The notes: generated by a model not told the origin, from the letters alone. A stretch of DNA of 64,000 nt from JAJNPS01 sp031378845 (GCA_031378845.1 JANNES010000020.1:62001-126000), one strand, 5' to 3'; counted from the stretch's first letter, positions 50,882 through 60,127 are shown. Numbers and translations: made by a program.

Positions 50882-51847
50882 ATGAACTCCACCCTTCGCG
50901 GGGCGCTCTTGTCGCTGGCCGCTTTTGGCTTTTACGCGACCCATGATGTGGTGGTGAAGTTTCTCGGGGCCGATTACACGGCGTTTCAGATCATGTTCTT
51001 TTCCGGCATCATGGGGTTTCCGCTGGTAACCATCATGATGATGGGCGACAGGCGGGACGCCACGCTGATCCCGCGCCACCCTTGGTGGACGGCGCTGCGT
51101 TCCGTTGCGGCGGTCTCGACCGGCGTAATGGGCTTTTTCGCCTTTTCCCAGCTGTCCATGGCCCAGTGCTACGCCATCTTTTTCGCAATGCCGCTGCTCG
51201 TCACCCTGATGGCCATCCCTTTGCTGGGCGAAAAGGTGGGCATCCGACGGGGTGCTGCGGTCATCGTCGGGCTGATCGGAGTGATTGTTGTCCTTCAGCC
51301 AGGTGCGGGAGAGACCCTGAAGATCGGGCATCTGGCCGCACTTGGGGCCGCAATCACTGGCGCGCTCACTTCGGTCATCGTGCGCAAGATCGGGAATGAA
51401 GAACGCTCGGTGGTCTTGATGCTGTATCCAATGGTGCTCAGCTTCATCGCGATGGGGCTGACGATGCCCTTTGTTTATGTGCCGATGCCGGTGGAGCATC
51501 TTGGCCTGACCGCAGTCATGGCGTTTCTGGGCCTCTTGGGGTCGCTTTGCGTCATCGCGGCGTACCGCATCGCCCCGGCTGTTGTGGTCGCGCCGATGCA
51601 ATATTCGCAGATCATCTGGGCGGCACTTTACGGCTGGCTATTCTTTGGCGAAAGCATTGCCCTCAATACCACCATCGGGACGGCCGTCATCATCGCCAGC
51701 GGCGTCTACATCGTCCTGCGCGAAGACACGCCATCGGTGTCGCAAAACCGCCCGGTGCTGGAAAGCCGGTCGCGGCTGGACATTGGCACCACACCGCGCA
51801 TCAGCCATTGGCTGAAGCGATTCGAAAAACACGATCCCAGCGGCTAA
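50882..51847 (+). CDS. EamA-family (DMT) transporter, copy 2
   Basis: The 321-residue protein shares its layout with the preceding gene: SLAAFGFYATHDVVVKFLGA, LSMAQCYAIFFAMPLLVTLM and VVAPMQYSQIIWAALYGWLF. It adds a C-terminal cytoplasmic tail of about 35 residues. The start at 50882 (MNSTLRGALLSL) aligns with copy 1; the frame is open upstream. Its TAA (51845-51847) is immediately followed by the left arm of an inverted repeat that also borders the convergent galactosidase gene. Confidence 0.85.
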   Translation: MNSTLRGALLSLAAFGFYATHDVVVKFLGADYTAFQIMFFSGIMGFPLVTIMMMGDRRDATLIPRHPWWTALRSVAAVSTGVMGFFAFSQLSMAQCYAIFFAMPLLVTLMAIPLLGEKVGIRRGAAVIVGLIGVIVVLQPGAGETLKIGHLAALGAAITGALTSVIVRKIGNEERSVVLMLYPMVLSFIAMGLTMPFVYVPMPVEHLGLTAVMAFLGLLGSLCVIAAYRIAPAVVVAPMQYSQIIWAALYGWLFFGESIALNTTIGTAVIIASGVYIVLREDTPSVSQNRPVLESRSRLDIGTTPRISHWLKRFEKHDPSG

Positions 51848-51946
51848 AGCGGTTCAGGTCTTGACGAAAGCAGAAGCATCGAAAAACGCGTTCGAGCGCA
51901 GCGAGAGGCAGCGATTTCTGATTCCGCTCAAACCTGAACCGCTCTA
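51845..51946. repeat. MITE-like inverted repeat between two convergent genes
   Basis: AGCGGTTCAGGT (51848-51859) and ACCTGAACCGCT (51932-51943) are perfect 12-base terminal inverted repeats enclosing 72 bases. Reading outward from each arm gives TAA-AGCGG on the + strand (stop of the EamA gene) and TAG-AGCGG on the - strand (stop of the beta-galactosidase gene). Both genes therefore end exactly at the element boundary. The layout is that of a small non-autonomous mobile or REP-type element. No transposase is present, and no second copy is in the window. Confidence 0.6.
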
Positions 51947-53845
51947 GCGTACCGTCCAATGCACCCCTGCGGCGGGGATCGTGACCCCGGCCCATTCCGC
52001 AGGAACGCCATTATAGTTGAAGAAAAAGCGGTGCGTATCCGTATCGCGGCGGCGCAAGCCTTCGGGCAGGGGGTCGGGTTCGATCCCTTGCCGCGTACAA
52101 AGCTGGACAAGAATCCGCGCGAGTGCCTCGTCATCGGGCCAACCTGCCAGATAATGCAGACCACGCGCCGCGATCAGGGCAGGCCAGCCGTCGGTGCTTG
52201 TCTCCAAGACCTGCGCCGTGGTCTCAAGCTTTTCACGCCAATGCAGAAAGGTCCCCCCGCCGGTAAGGTCAACCGGCATGTCCGGGGGCAGGCTTTCGAC
52301 CCGCGCAATGGTTGCCGCCAGCCCCGGCAGATTGGGGGGCAGCGGGACGGGAATGGCAAAGCTCTCGGTTTTGGAATTGGTCCGGGGTCCAAGCAGGGAT
52401 GCGCCCTTGAACTTGGTCAGGGCCGCCATCAGCGGCGCAGACAGCGTCATCAGTCCCGGTGCCAGCACCAGCTTGTAGGCTGACAGATCCGCCGTATCGG
52501 GGGGCAGGATATCGACGTTCAGGCCAAGGCGACGCAGGCCCTTGTACATCTGGAACGCGAGCCAGAAGTAGTGAAAGCCACGCCCTTGCGGCTGGGTCTG
52601 CCACGCCCAGTCCGAGGCATAGTCAAAGATCAGCGCGACATCGGCCGGCCCCGCCTCGACATCTGGCATCTGTGCCAACTCGCGTGCGACTTGCGCCGCC
52701 TCGTCATGGGCCGGTGCGGCGACGCTGTCGGGGCGCAAGAGGCCCGCATGCATCTGTTCTTGCGCAAAGGGTGCCTGCCTCCAGCGAAAGTAGCACACGG
52801 CCTCGGCCCCATGGGCAAAAGCCTCCCACGCCCAAAGACGCGCCATGCCGGGCAGCGGGTCGGGGTTGTAAGGCGCCCAGTTCACCGGGCCGGGTTGCTG
52901 TTCCATGATCCACCAGCGGCCACGTCCGACAGCGCGATACAGGTCATGGTGGAAGGCTTGGAAATCCGGGTCGCCCTGATGGGCAAAGCGGCGTTTGTGT
53001 TCAGGGCTGGCGGGCAGTCGGTCAGACAGAAATCCCAACGGGTAGGAATCCCACGAGGCAATATCGAGATCGGCGCCGACCTTGAAATGGTCAAACTCGG
53101 TGATCTGTCCCATGTAGTTATGCGCAATCGGATAGGGCGAATGCCGCCGGATGATGTCGGTCTGCACCTTGTTGAAGGCCGCGACCTGATCGCTGGAAAA
53201 CCGCCGGAAATCCATCACATGCGAAGGGTTGCCTTCGGTCACCATCAGGTTCGGCAGGCTGATCTCGTCAAAGCTGGCATATTCCATCGACCAAAAGACG
53301 TTGCCCCAGGCGCGGTTCAAAGCCTGTGGCGACTGATACTTTTGCGCCAGCCAGTTTCGAAAGCCCGCCTCGGCGGATGTCGAATAGCTGATCGTGGTGT
53401 CGTGGCAGCCATACTCGTTGTCGGTCTGCCATGCCCCCACGCTTGGGTTGCGGCCATAGCGTTCGGCCATCAAACCGACGATGCGGGCGCATTCACCAAG
53501 GTATCCGGCATGCGAAAAGCAGTAGTGTCTGCGCGAGCCGAAGCCCCGCGGTTTGCCATCGCGATCAACAGGCACCATGTCGGGATAGCGGTCCAGCATC
53601 CAGCGCGGCGGCGTGGCTGTCGGCGTCCCCAGCACCACTGTCAGGCCCGCAGCCCCAAGCGTATCAATCGCCCGGTCAAGCCAGTCCCAGTCCATGCGAC
53701 CCGGCTGCGGCTCCATCCGGCTCCAGGCAAACTCGCCGATCCGAACCCAGGTCAGGCCTAGCTTGGCCATGCGCATGGCATCTTCGGCCCATTTTTCCTC
53801 GGGCCAGTGTTCGGGATAATAGCAGACGCCCAGCGTACGTTTCAT
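51944..53845 (-). CDS. Beta-galactosidase, GH42
   Basis: The 633-residue protein is a GH42 enzyme: a TIM barrel beginning LGVCYYPEHWPEEKW, with the acid/base Glu in QTDNEYGCHDT (about E144) and the nucleophile Glu in WWIMEQQPGPVNW (about E314). A trimerisation domain and a small beta C-terminal domain follow. No signal peptide is seen, so it hydrolyses beta-galactosides after import. It is the last gene of the operon, its ATG overlapping the lactonase stop (ATGA at 53842-53845). Its stop codon TAG lies at the end of an inverted repeat element. Confidence 0.93.
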   Translation of the reverse strand: MKRTLGVCYYPEHWPEEKWAEDAMRMAKLGLTWVRIGEFAWSRMEPQPGRMDWDWLDRAIDTLGAAGLTVVLGTPTATPPRWMLDRYPDMVPVDRDGKPRGFGSRRHYCFSHAGYLGECARIVGLMAERYGRNPSVGAWQTDNEYGCHDTTISYSTSAEAGFRNWLAQKYQSPQALNRAWGNVFWSMEYASFDEISLPNLMVTEGNPSHVMDFRRFSSDQVAAFNKVQTDIIRRHSPYPIAHNYMGQITEFDHFKVGADLDIASWDSYPLGFLSDRLPASPEHKRRFAHQGDPDFQAFHHDLYRAVGRGRWWIMEQQPGPVNWAPYNPDPLPGMARLWAWEAFAHGAEAVCYFRWRQAPFAQEQMHAGLLRPDSVAAPAHDEAAQVARELAQMPDVEAGPADVALIFDYASDWAWQTQPQGRGFHYFWLAFQMYKGLRRLGLNVDILPPDTADLSAYKLVLAPGLMTLSAPLMAALTKFKGASLLGPRTNSKTESFAIPVPLPPNLPGLAATIARVESLPPDMPVDLTGGGTFLHWREKLETTAQVLETSTDGWPALIAARGLHYLAGWPDDEALARILVQLCTRQGIEPDPLPEGLRRRDTDTHRFFFNYNGVPAEWAGVTIPAAGVHWTVR

Positions 53846-54693
53846 AAGATCACCTGATGCTCGGATTGGCCCCGGGCCACGTCCGTCGCCGCAAACGTCA
53901 TGCCTGAATCGGGAAAAGCGGCAAGGCTCCCGGCGTCCAGATGCTCGCGGGCGGTGGTGCAGAACAGCGTTGTCATATCAGGCCCCCCAAAGGCCGGGCA
54001 AGAGGTCTGGGGCGCATCAAATGAGATCGCCCTCAGCAAAGACCCATCCGGCGCATAGGCCGCGACCCGCGACGATCCCCATTCCGCAAGCCACAAGATG
54101 CCTTCGGCGTCGATGACCGCGCCATCGGGATGTATTCCATGAACCGAAAGATCGAGAAAGACCGAAGGCTCACCCTTTGGCCAGCCGTCCGCATCGAGCG
54201 CCACGCGCATCACCTTGCCGGTCACGGTGTCAGAAAACTGCGCCAATCTGCCAACGGGTCCGAACGCGATGCTGTTCGAGATGCTGATATCGGCATAAAG
54301 CTTGCGCAATTCACCCTTGTAGTACCGCCAGATCGCGCCCTGACGGGGTTCCGCCTTTTTGCCCATCGTGCCGATCCAGAACCCGCCTTGCGGGTCGGCG
54401 CGCCCGTCGTTGGAGCGGGTATGGGGCCGGTCAGCTTCGAGTGCGATCACATCGCTGCGAACACCGGTATCGAGGTTGAACCGAAAAAGAGCCGTTTCAG
54501 ACGCAACCAACAGCTCATCTGCGCTGACCCAACCTGCCGCAGACACGCGCTCGCCAAAAACCCATTCTTTCGTTTGTGCGCCCGAACGGGTCAGCAGCCG
54601 GTTGCGGAGGATGTCGAACCAGTAAAGCTGCTGGCGCAAGGGGTGCCAGAGCGGTCCTTCGCCAAGTTCGCAACGACGCTCGTCAAAGATCAT
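53842..54693 (-). CDS. SMP-30/gluconolactonase-family lactonase
   Basis: The 283-residue six-bladed propeller has the metal-site landmarks CELGEGPLWHP (Glu), TRSNDGRADPQGGFWIGTM (Asn, Asp) and NSIAFGPVGRLAQFSDT (Asn, Asp). Family members hydrolyse sugar lactones. Here galactono-lactone is the expected substrate, made by a galactose dehydrogenase not found in the window. It overlaps the aldolase gene upstream and the GH42 gene downstream by four bases each. The FGPVGRLAQFSDT block differs somewhat from the usual SPDGxxxYxxDT, but the metal ligands are kept. Confidence 0.85.
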   Translation of the reverse strand: MIFDERRCELGEGPLWHPLRQQLYWFDILRNRLLTRSGAQTKEWVFGERVSAAGWVSADELLVASETALFRFNLDTGVRSDVIALEADRPHTRSNDGRADPQGGFWIGTMGKKAEPRQGAIWRYYKGELRKLYADISISNSIAFGPVGRLAQFSDTVTGKVMRVALDADGWPKGEPSVFLDLSVHGIHPDGAVIDAEGILWLAEWGSSRVAAYAPDGSLLRAISFDAPQTSCPAFGGPDMTTLFCTTAREHLDAGSLAAFPDSGMTFAATDVARGQSEHQVIL

Positions 54694-55301
54694 GTGGTGA
54701 TCCCGTCATAAGCCGCCACGATCTTGGCCGCGCGATCCGCGATGTCATCCACGGCAAGGCCAGGCGTGTAAAGTGCCGTGCCGATGCCGAACCCGTCACA
54801 GCCCGCCCGCCGCCAGTCGGCGAAATTGGCCGGGCCAGCGCCTCCGACGGCGTAGACTTGGGTGCCTTTGGGCAACACCGCGCGGATGGCTTTCAGCCCG
54901 TCCGGTCCGATCAGCGATGCAGGGAAAAGCTTGAGCCCGCTTGCCCCGGCGTGCAGCGCGGCAAAACACTCGGTCGGCGTCATCACACCCGGCCACGATT
55001 GCAGCCCCAGCGCGCGGCTTTGGGCAATCACCGCAGTGTCGCAATTGGGCGAGACGATCAGCGTGCCGCCGACATCTGCCACCGCCCGCACATCGGCAAC
55101 CGTCAGCACGGTGCCGGCACCGATTTCGGCGGCGTCGCCAAACTCCCGCGCCATGGCGGCGATGGACACCAGAGGATCAGGCGAATTCAGCGGCACCTCG
55201 ATGCGGCTGATGCCCGCGGCCAACAACACCTGCGCGACCGGCAGGGCTTCAGCCGGGGTCAGGCCGCGCAGGATGGCAATCAGATTGCGGGGGGTGCTCA
55301 T
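54690..55301 (-). CDS. dgoA: 2-dehydro-3-deoxy-6-phosphogalactonate aldolase
   Basis: The 203-residue class I aldolase cleaves KDPGal to pyruvate and glyceraldehyde 3-phosphate. Family landmarks are LIAILRGLTPAEALPVAQVL, RIEVPLNSPDPL (Glu), EIGAGTVLT, IVSPNCD, and GASGLKLFPAS with the Schiff-base Lys. It overlaps the kinase gene upstream and the lactonase gene downstream by ATGA junctions. The KDPGal rather than KDPG assignment rests on the motif style and on the adjacent dgoK-type kinase. Confidence 0.9.
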   Translation of the reverse strand: MSTPRNLIAILRGLTPAEALPVAQVLLAAGISRIEVPLNSPDPLVSIAAMAREFGDAAEIGAGTVLTVADVRAVADVGGTLIVSPNCDTAVIAQSRALGLQSWPGVMTPTECFAALHAGASGLKLFPASLIGPDGLKAIRAVLPKGTQVYAVGGAGPANFADWRRAGCDGFGIGTALYTPGLAVDDIADRAAKIVAAYDGITT

Positions 55302-56212
55302 GTGGTGACCTTGGTTTGGCGGGCCAAAGTCGTCAGGCCTGCAATGGTGCAATCGTCCGCTGGCAGGATCCGGGCGTCAAGACCTTGCGATGCCAGTGCG
55401 CGCGCATAGGCGGCAGACAGGCGCGGCGATCCGACCAGCGCCACCGACTGCCCCAGCCAATAAGGTTTCGCGGCGGCAAGTTCGGTGCCGATCAACAGGC
55501 CCGACAGCCGCGCGCGCGCGGCATCCGGTCCCAGGCCCGCGATCAACCCCTCGGCGCGCAGCGAGAATAGCCGCGCGGCGATCCGGTCGGGTCGCGCAAG
55601 GCCATCGGCGACGCCTTGGTCAAAGCCTGCTTCATCCCAGCCGTTGCCAGCCATCCCATGCCGCAAAACCGACTGTTGGGACAACAACGCGAACATCTCG
55701 CCCGTCATGAAGGTCTGGAAGCCGACCAGTTCGCCCGCCGATATCTGCGCCCATTTGGTGTGCGTGCCGGGCAGGCAGAGCACCCCGTCAAAGCCGGGAC
55801 AAAGCGCCAGCGCGCCAGCAATCTGGGTTTCCTCGCCGCGCATCACATCGGCGGGGGACATCTGCTTGATGCCCGGTGCGATGGCGAAAGTGATCCTCGG
55901 GTCCAAGGTGACCACGTTGATCAACTGGTCAGCATCCAGCGGCGTACAGGGCACGGCGCGGTAAGGGGCTTCTTGCCAGCCCTGCCGCGATCCGACCATA
56001 CCACAGGCGATAACGGGTGTGACGGCGGCGACAAGCCAAGGTGCGATCAGCTTGATCAAGGCAGGCTCGAACGCATCAGGTGTCAGCCGCCCCATACCAT
56101 CATCCGAGGCGGCCTGCACCACCGGGCCGTCTGGCCCCATCGCCCACGCCCGCAGGTTTGAGGTTCCCCAGTCCACTGCAATCCAGTGGATCCTTTGACC
56201 GTCAGAGATCAT
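55298..56212 (-). CDS. dgoK: 2-dehydro-3-deoxygalactonokinase
   Basis: The 304-residue kinase phosphorylates 2-keto-3-deoxygalactonate. Landmarks are WIAVDWGTSNLRAWAMG (phosphate-binding start), ACGMVGSRQGWQEAPYRAVP, GVLCLPGTHTKWAQI (catalytic-loop region) and LIGTELAAAKPYW. Its position between alpha-galactosidase and the aldolase, all overlapping, marks the De Ley-Doudoroff branch of galactose breakdown. Confidence 0.92.
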   Translation of the reverse strand: MISDGQRIHWIAVDWGTSNLRAWAMGPDGPVVQAASDDGMGRLTPDAFEPALIKLIAPWLVAAVTPVIACGMVGSRQGWQEAPYRAVPCTPLDADQLINVVTLDPRITFAIAPGIKQMSPADVMRGEETQIAGALALCPGFDGVLCLPGTHTKWAQISAGELVGFQTFMTGEMFALLSQQSVLRHGMAGNGWDEAGFDQGVADGLARPDRIAARLFSLRAEGLIAGLGPDAARARLSGLLIGTELAAAKPYWLGQSVALVGSPRLSAAYARALASQGLDARILPADDCTIAGLTTLARQTKVTT

Positions 56213-58272
56213 AACCGAGCTCCTTCAAGCACCCACATCGTTGCAGGCCATGCAACGGGCAACAGCAATCCCTTTGCCATGAGGACCTGACCGCTGAGTG
56301 TTAGCGGCCCCGCCTTCAGCGCATTGGGCCCGCGTGATGCTCGGCCGGCATCTTGCGGGTTGCGCAGAGCCACGGTGTAGCGCGCAGCAGGGTCCAGACC
56401 CGTCAGGCGCAACGGGCGGGGCAGGATCTGTGCAGGCGATTTCGTCTGACCGGCAAAGAGGACGAAACGATCGCCGTCCGCGCTGATCTGCATCTCTGCC
56501 GTGACACTGGGGTCATGCGCATCCAGCCGGTGGATGGTGCCGGCCATCATCCACGCTCTGTTTGCCTTCCACCACGCGATCACGTCGGTCAGAATGCCTG
56601 ATTCTTGCTCGGTCAACTCGGTCAGATCCATCTCCAGACCCATATGACGCTGTGCCGCAACCCAGGCCCGGAACGCCATCGGCAGCACCCGACCCGAGCT
56701 GTGGCAGACGCGCGGGCCGACATGGCTGCCGGTAACGGCAGCGGGCAGGAACAGCGCGGCATCATGCTGAATGCGCAGGCGTTCCAACGCATCGTTGCTG
56801 TCCGAAAGCCAGACGCGGTGCGTTCGCGCCAGAATCGCCGCATCAATCCGCCCGCCGCCCGCCGCGCAGCTCTCCAGTTCCACCATCGGATGGGCGGCAC
56901 GCAAGCGGTCAAACAGATCATACGTACCACGCGCCTGAGCCGCATCGACGACCGGCAAAAGGCGGTTGTGGTCCCATTTGACATAGTCCACGGGGTATTC
57001 GCTCAGGATCGCCGATACCGCCGCAAAAAGGTAGTCGCGCACGGCAGGCAGGGCGAGGTTCAGCACAAGCTGGTTGCGGCCACGTGTCTGGTCCAGCGGC
57101 CCAAGGACCCAATCAGGATGCGCGCGGCAAAGATCGCTGTCGGGATTTACCATTTCCGGCTCGAACCACAGACCGAACGTCATGCCGCGCTGATGCACAT
57201 GTGCGATCAAGGGATGCAGGCCATCGGGCCATTTCCGGCGGTCGATCGTCCAGTCGCCCAGGCTGGAGGTATCGTCGTCGCGCCGACCGAACCAGCCGTC
57301 ATCCAGCACGAAGCGTTCGACGCCAAGCGCAGCCGCAAGGTCGGCGATGGCCATCAACTGAGTCGCGTCGTGCTTGAAGTAGACGCCTTCCCAAGAATTG
57401 TAGTGCACCGGGCGTGGTCTGTCGCGATCAGTCCAGCGGACCACGCGGTCGCGGATGTCGTGCTGCCAAATGCGTCCGATGCCGTTCAGGCCCTGGTCCG
57501 AGTAGCTCAACAAAAGATCGGCGGTCTTGAACCGCGTTCCGGGGGCGGTCTCAGCCCCAAGGGGCGCACCAAACTGGATCTGGCGCCGCCCGTCTGGCAG
57601 TTCTTCGGCAACCATCCGGTGCCCGCCGGACCACGCATAATGAAGTGATCGCGCTTGGCCGTGCGTATTGGTGCAACCGGCGTCATGAAAGATCAGGTAA
57701 GGCGGATGTTCGTGGCCGGATCTGCCAGTCCGCGCCTCCCGCAGGTGGATGCCGGGCGTCCAGGCGACGTGGTTCAACTGGAACTCACCGATCCACTTTC
57801 CGGAGACATCGATCATGCCGCCGGACTGGGGTGCGGGCAGCGCGGGCGTGGAAAGCCACATGACCCGGACCGCGTGTTCGGCGTCCAGCTGCGTGTGCAG
57901 GATCAAGACGCCAGTCGCGGCTGGGGCGAACCTGTGTGTCAGCACCAATCCCGGCGCACAGCTGATCAAATGCAGCGCATCGCCGTCCATCTCGGCACGG
58001 TCAAAGCGGAAAACCGGGTGCAGCGGCGTGCCGTCGGCCGCGCTGATTACCAGACCTTGCTGGCCCTGAAACGCTGCTCCGGCTTGCGGCGACAGCGTCA
58101 GCGCTGGCACCGCATCGATCATCCCGCCGGTCAGATCCTGCCTTGTTGCAGCCGCAAGCTCCGAGAGCGTTTCGGCCAAAGGAAGCGTGGGGCCCCAGTA
58201 AATGACCTCGGGGATGCCCCCCGAGGTCGCGAGGGCCAGTGTCTGGCCCCCGGCATCAACACGCCAGGGCAT
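56209..58272 (-). CDS. Alpha-galactosidase, GH36
   Basis: The 687-residue protein has the GH36 layout: an N-terminal beta-supersandwich, a TIM barrel with FVLDDGWFGRRDDDTSSLGD, the nucleophile Asp in VDYVKWDHNRLL, the acid/base Asp in RVWLSDSNDALERLRIQ, and a C-terminal beta domain. It releases alpha-galactose from melibiose, raffinose-type sugars or galactosyl-glycerol. It has no signal peptide, so it acts inside the cell on imported oligosaccharides. Its start is one base after the stop of the permease gene, and its end overlaps the kinase gene. Confidence 0.93.
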   Translation of the reverse strand: MPWRVDAGGQTLALATSGGIPEVIYWGPTLPLAETLSELAAATRQDLTGGMIDAVPALTLSPQAGAAFQGQQGLVISAADGTPLHPVFRFDRAEMDGDALHLISCAPGLVLTHRFAPAATGVLILHTQLDAEHAVRVMWLSTPALPAPQSGGMIDVSGKWIGEFQLNHVAWTPGIHLREARTGRSGHEHPPYLIFHDAGCTNTHGQARSLHYAWSGGHRMVAEELPDGRRQIQFGAPLGAETAPGTRFKTADLLLSYSDQGLNGIGRIWQHDIRDRVVRWTDRDRPRPVHYNSWEGVYFKHDATQLMAIADLAAALGVERFVLDDGWFGRRDDDTSSLGDWTIDRRKWPDGLHPLIAHVHQRGMTFGLWFEPEMVNPDSDLCRAHPDWVLGPLDQTRGRNQLVLNLALPAVRDYLFAAVSAILSEYPVDYVKWDHNRLLPVVDAAQARGTYDLFDRLRAAHPMVELESCAAGGGRIDAAILARTHRVWLSDSNDALERLRIQHDAALFLPAAVTGSHVGPRVCHSSGRVLPMAFRAWVAAQRHMGLEMDLTELTEQESGILTDVIAWWKANRAWMMAGTIHRLDAHDPSVTAEMQISADGDRFVLFAGQTKSPAQILPRPLRLTGLDPAARYTVALRNPQDAGRASRGPNALKAGPLTLSGQVLMAKGLLLPVAWPATMWVLEGARL

Positions 58273-58273
58273 C

Positions 58274-59119
58274 CTACTTCACGGCCCCCATGGTCAGACC
58301 GGCAATGAAGTGTTTTTGCATCATGAAGAACATCGCGACGGGCGGCAGCGCAGCGAGGATCGACCCCGCCGACACTAGGTGCCATTGCGCGATCCACTGG
58401 CCATTCAGCGAGGAAAGACCCGCGGTGATCGGTTGGCTGTCCACGCCTTGCGTGAGGACGGTAGCCCAGAAGAAATCGTTCCAGATGAAGGTGAAGACCA
58501 GAACGCTCAGCGCCGCGATGGCCGGACGCATCAGCGGCAGCACGATGTACCAGAAGATCCGCCATTCGGCGACGCCTTCCACCCGGGCGGCCTCGATCAG
58601 CTCAAAGGGCAGCGCCTTGATGAAGTTCCGCATGAAAAGGGTGCAGAACCCGGTCTGAAAGGCGATATGAAAGAGAGCAAGGCCGTACCAGGTGTCATAC
58701 ATGCCCAGCTGCAGCGTCATGTCGCGCACCGGCACCATCAGGATCTGGAACGGCACGAAGTTGCCCGCGACAAACATGAAGAAGATCAGGATGTTGGCGC
58801 GGAACCCGTAAACCGCCAGCGCAAAGCCCGTCATCAGCGACAGGCTGACCGCGCCGATCACCGTCGGGATCGTCACCCAAAGCGAGTTGATCATGTACTG
58901 GCCGATGGGCGTTTCGGTGAAGATGTAGACGTAATTCTCCCAGGCGATGCCCGAGGGCATGCCGAAGTAATTGCCCTGCGCGAGGTCAGACGCGGGGCGG
59001 AGCGAGGTCAGCGCCACACCCAACAGGGGGAAAAGCCAGATCACCAGCGAGATGGGCAGCGCAATGGTGTAAAGCCATTGTGCGCCGGTGCTGGACTGTT
59101 GGATCGGACGGGGGAACAT
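58274..59119 (-). CDS. Carbohydrate ABC transporter permease (MalG-type)
   Basis: The 281-residue permease has six predicted helices and the EAA loop IEAARVEGVAEWRIFWYIVL followed by PLMRP, which contacts the ATPase. A first helix in SLVIWLFPLLGVALTSL and a periplasmic loop follow the MalG pattern. It pairs with the MalF-type permease encoded one base upstream. Substrate by context: alpha- and beta-galactosides. Confidence 0.9.
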   Translation of the reverse strand: MFPRPIQQSSTGAQWLYTIALPISLVIWLFPLLGVALTSLRPASDLAQGNYFGMPSGIAWENYVYIFTETPIGQYMINSLWVTIPTVIGAVSLSLMTGFALAVYGFRANILIFFMFVAGNFVPFQILMVPVRDMTLQLGMYDTWYGLALFHIAFQTGFCTLFMRNFIKALPFELIEAARVEGVAEWRIFWYIVLPLMRPAIAALSVLVFTFIWNDFFWATVLTQGVDSQPITAGLSSLNGQWIAQWHLVSAGSILAALPPVAMFFMMQKHFIAGLTMGAVK

Positions 59120-59120
59120 C

Positions 59121-60065
59121 TTAGCGCTCCTTCTCGTCGCGCCACATCTTCCAGATGAAGCCCGAGATGAAGACCATCATGATCGCAAACAGGACCACGG
59201 CGATGGCCGCGCCGTAACCCATGCGGAAGCCGTATTCGCTCAGCGCCTTTTCGTACATGTAGTAAGACAGGATGCGGGACGAGCCGAAGGGGCCACCGCT
59301 GGTCATGATCGACACAAGGTCAAAGCTGCGGAGCGCGCCGATGACCGTGACGATCACCGCAATGAAGGTTGCCGGGCGCAGTTGTGGCAGCACAACATAC
59401 CACAGCATCTTCCAGCCCTTGGCCCCATCCAGACGCGCGGCCTCGATCTGGTCGGGGGCGACGTTGTTCAGGCCGGTCAGATACAGGATCATCACATAGG
59501 CGATCTGCGGCCAAAGGCCCGCCGCGATGATGCCGAAAGTGACAAGGTCAGGGTCGGCCAGAATGGCGGTGCCCTTGCCCGTGATCCATTCGGTCAGAAG
59601 GTAGAACAGGCCGAAGTTTGGCGCGTAAAACCAGGCAAACATCAGCCCGACGACAACCTGGCTGATCACGAAAGGAAAGAAAAACAAAGACTTGTAAAGT
59701 CGGATGCCACGCACGGTCTGATTGAGGAAGATCGCGATGAACAGCCCGGCAGGCAGTGCCAGAAGGTAAAGCGCGAGCCAATAGAAGTTGTTCCACAGCG
59801 AGACTTCAAACGCCGGGTCGGTCATCAGTTCGGCATAGTTGCCCATACCGATAAAGGTGCCGGTAAACGCGCCGTCCTTGTTGTAAAGCCCGTTCCAGTC
59901 ATAAAGCGACAGCGTGATGCTTTGCACGATTGGCCAAAGCACGTAGACCGCGAACATGAACAGTCCGGGGGCAAGGAATAGCCAGGGCGCGATGGTCCGC
60001 TGGTTCCACTGCGCTTTGGGCCGATGAACCGGGGCCGCAAAGTTTACGTCCGATGCCTGTGCCAT
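59121..60065 (-). CDS. Carbohydrate ABC transporter permease (MalF-type)
   Basis: The 314-residue permease has an EAA loop IEAARLDGAKGWKMLWYVVL followed by PQLRPA, and starts with an N-terminal cytoplasmic tail before APWLFLAPGLFMFAVYVLW. ATG at 60065 is preferred to upstream starts since a G-rich sequence precedes it. It follows the binding-protein gene, from which it is separated by a terminator-like hairpin. Confidence 0.9.
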   Translation of the reverse strand: MAQASDVNFAAPVHRPKAQWNQRTIAPWLFLAPGLFMFAVYVLWPIVQSITLSLYDWNGLYNKDGAFTGTFIGMGNYAELMTDPAFEVSLWNNFYWLALYLLALPAGLFIAIFLNQTVRGIRLYKSLFFFPFVISQVVVGLMFAWFYAPNFGLFYLLTEWITGKGTAILADPDLVTFGIIAAGLWPQIAYVMILYLTGLNNVAPDQIEAARLDGAKGWKMLWYVVLPQLRPATFIAVIVTVIGALRSFDLVSIMTSGGPFGSSRILSYYMYEKALSEYGFRMGYGAAIAVVLFAIMMVFISGFIWKMWRDEKER

Positions 60066-60082
60066 ACTTTGCCCCCCAGAAC

Positions 60083-60116
60083 AAAAAACGGGCGCCCCCC
60101 ACAAAAGGGACGCCCG
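60083..60116 (-). terminator. Attenuating hairpin between binding-protein and permease genes
   Basis: On the minus strand a GC stem (CGGGCG..CCC with GGG..CGCCCG) is followed by TTTTTTG. It lies in the 62-base gap after the binding-protein gene. Partial termination here would give more binding protein than permease, a common arrangement in ABC sugar operons. Confidence 0.6.
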
Positions 60117-60127
60117 AAACGGTCAGA

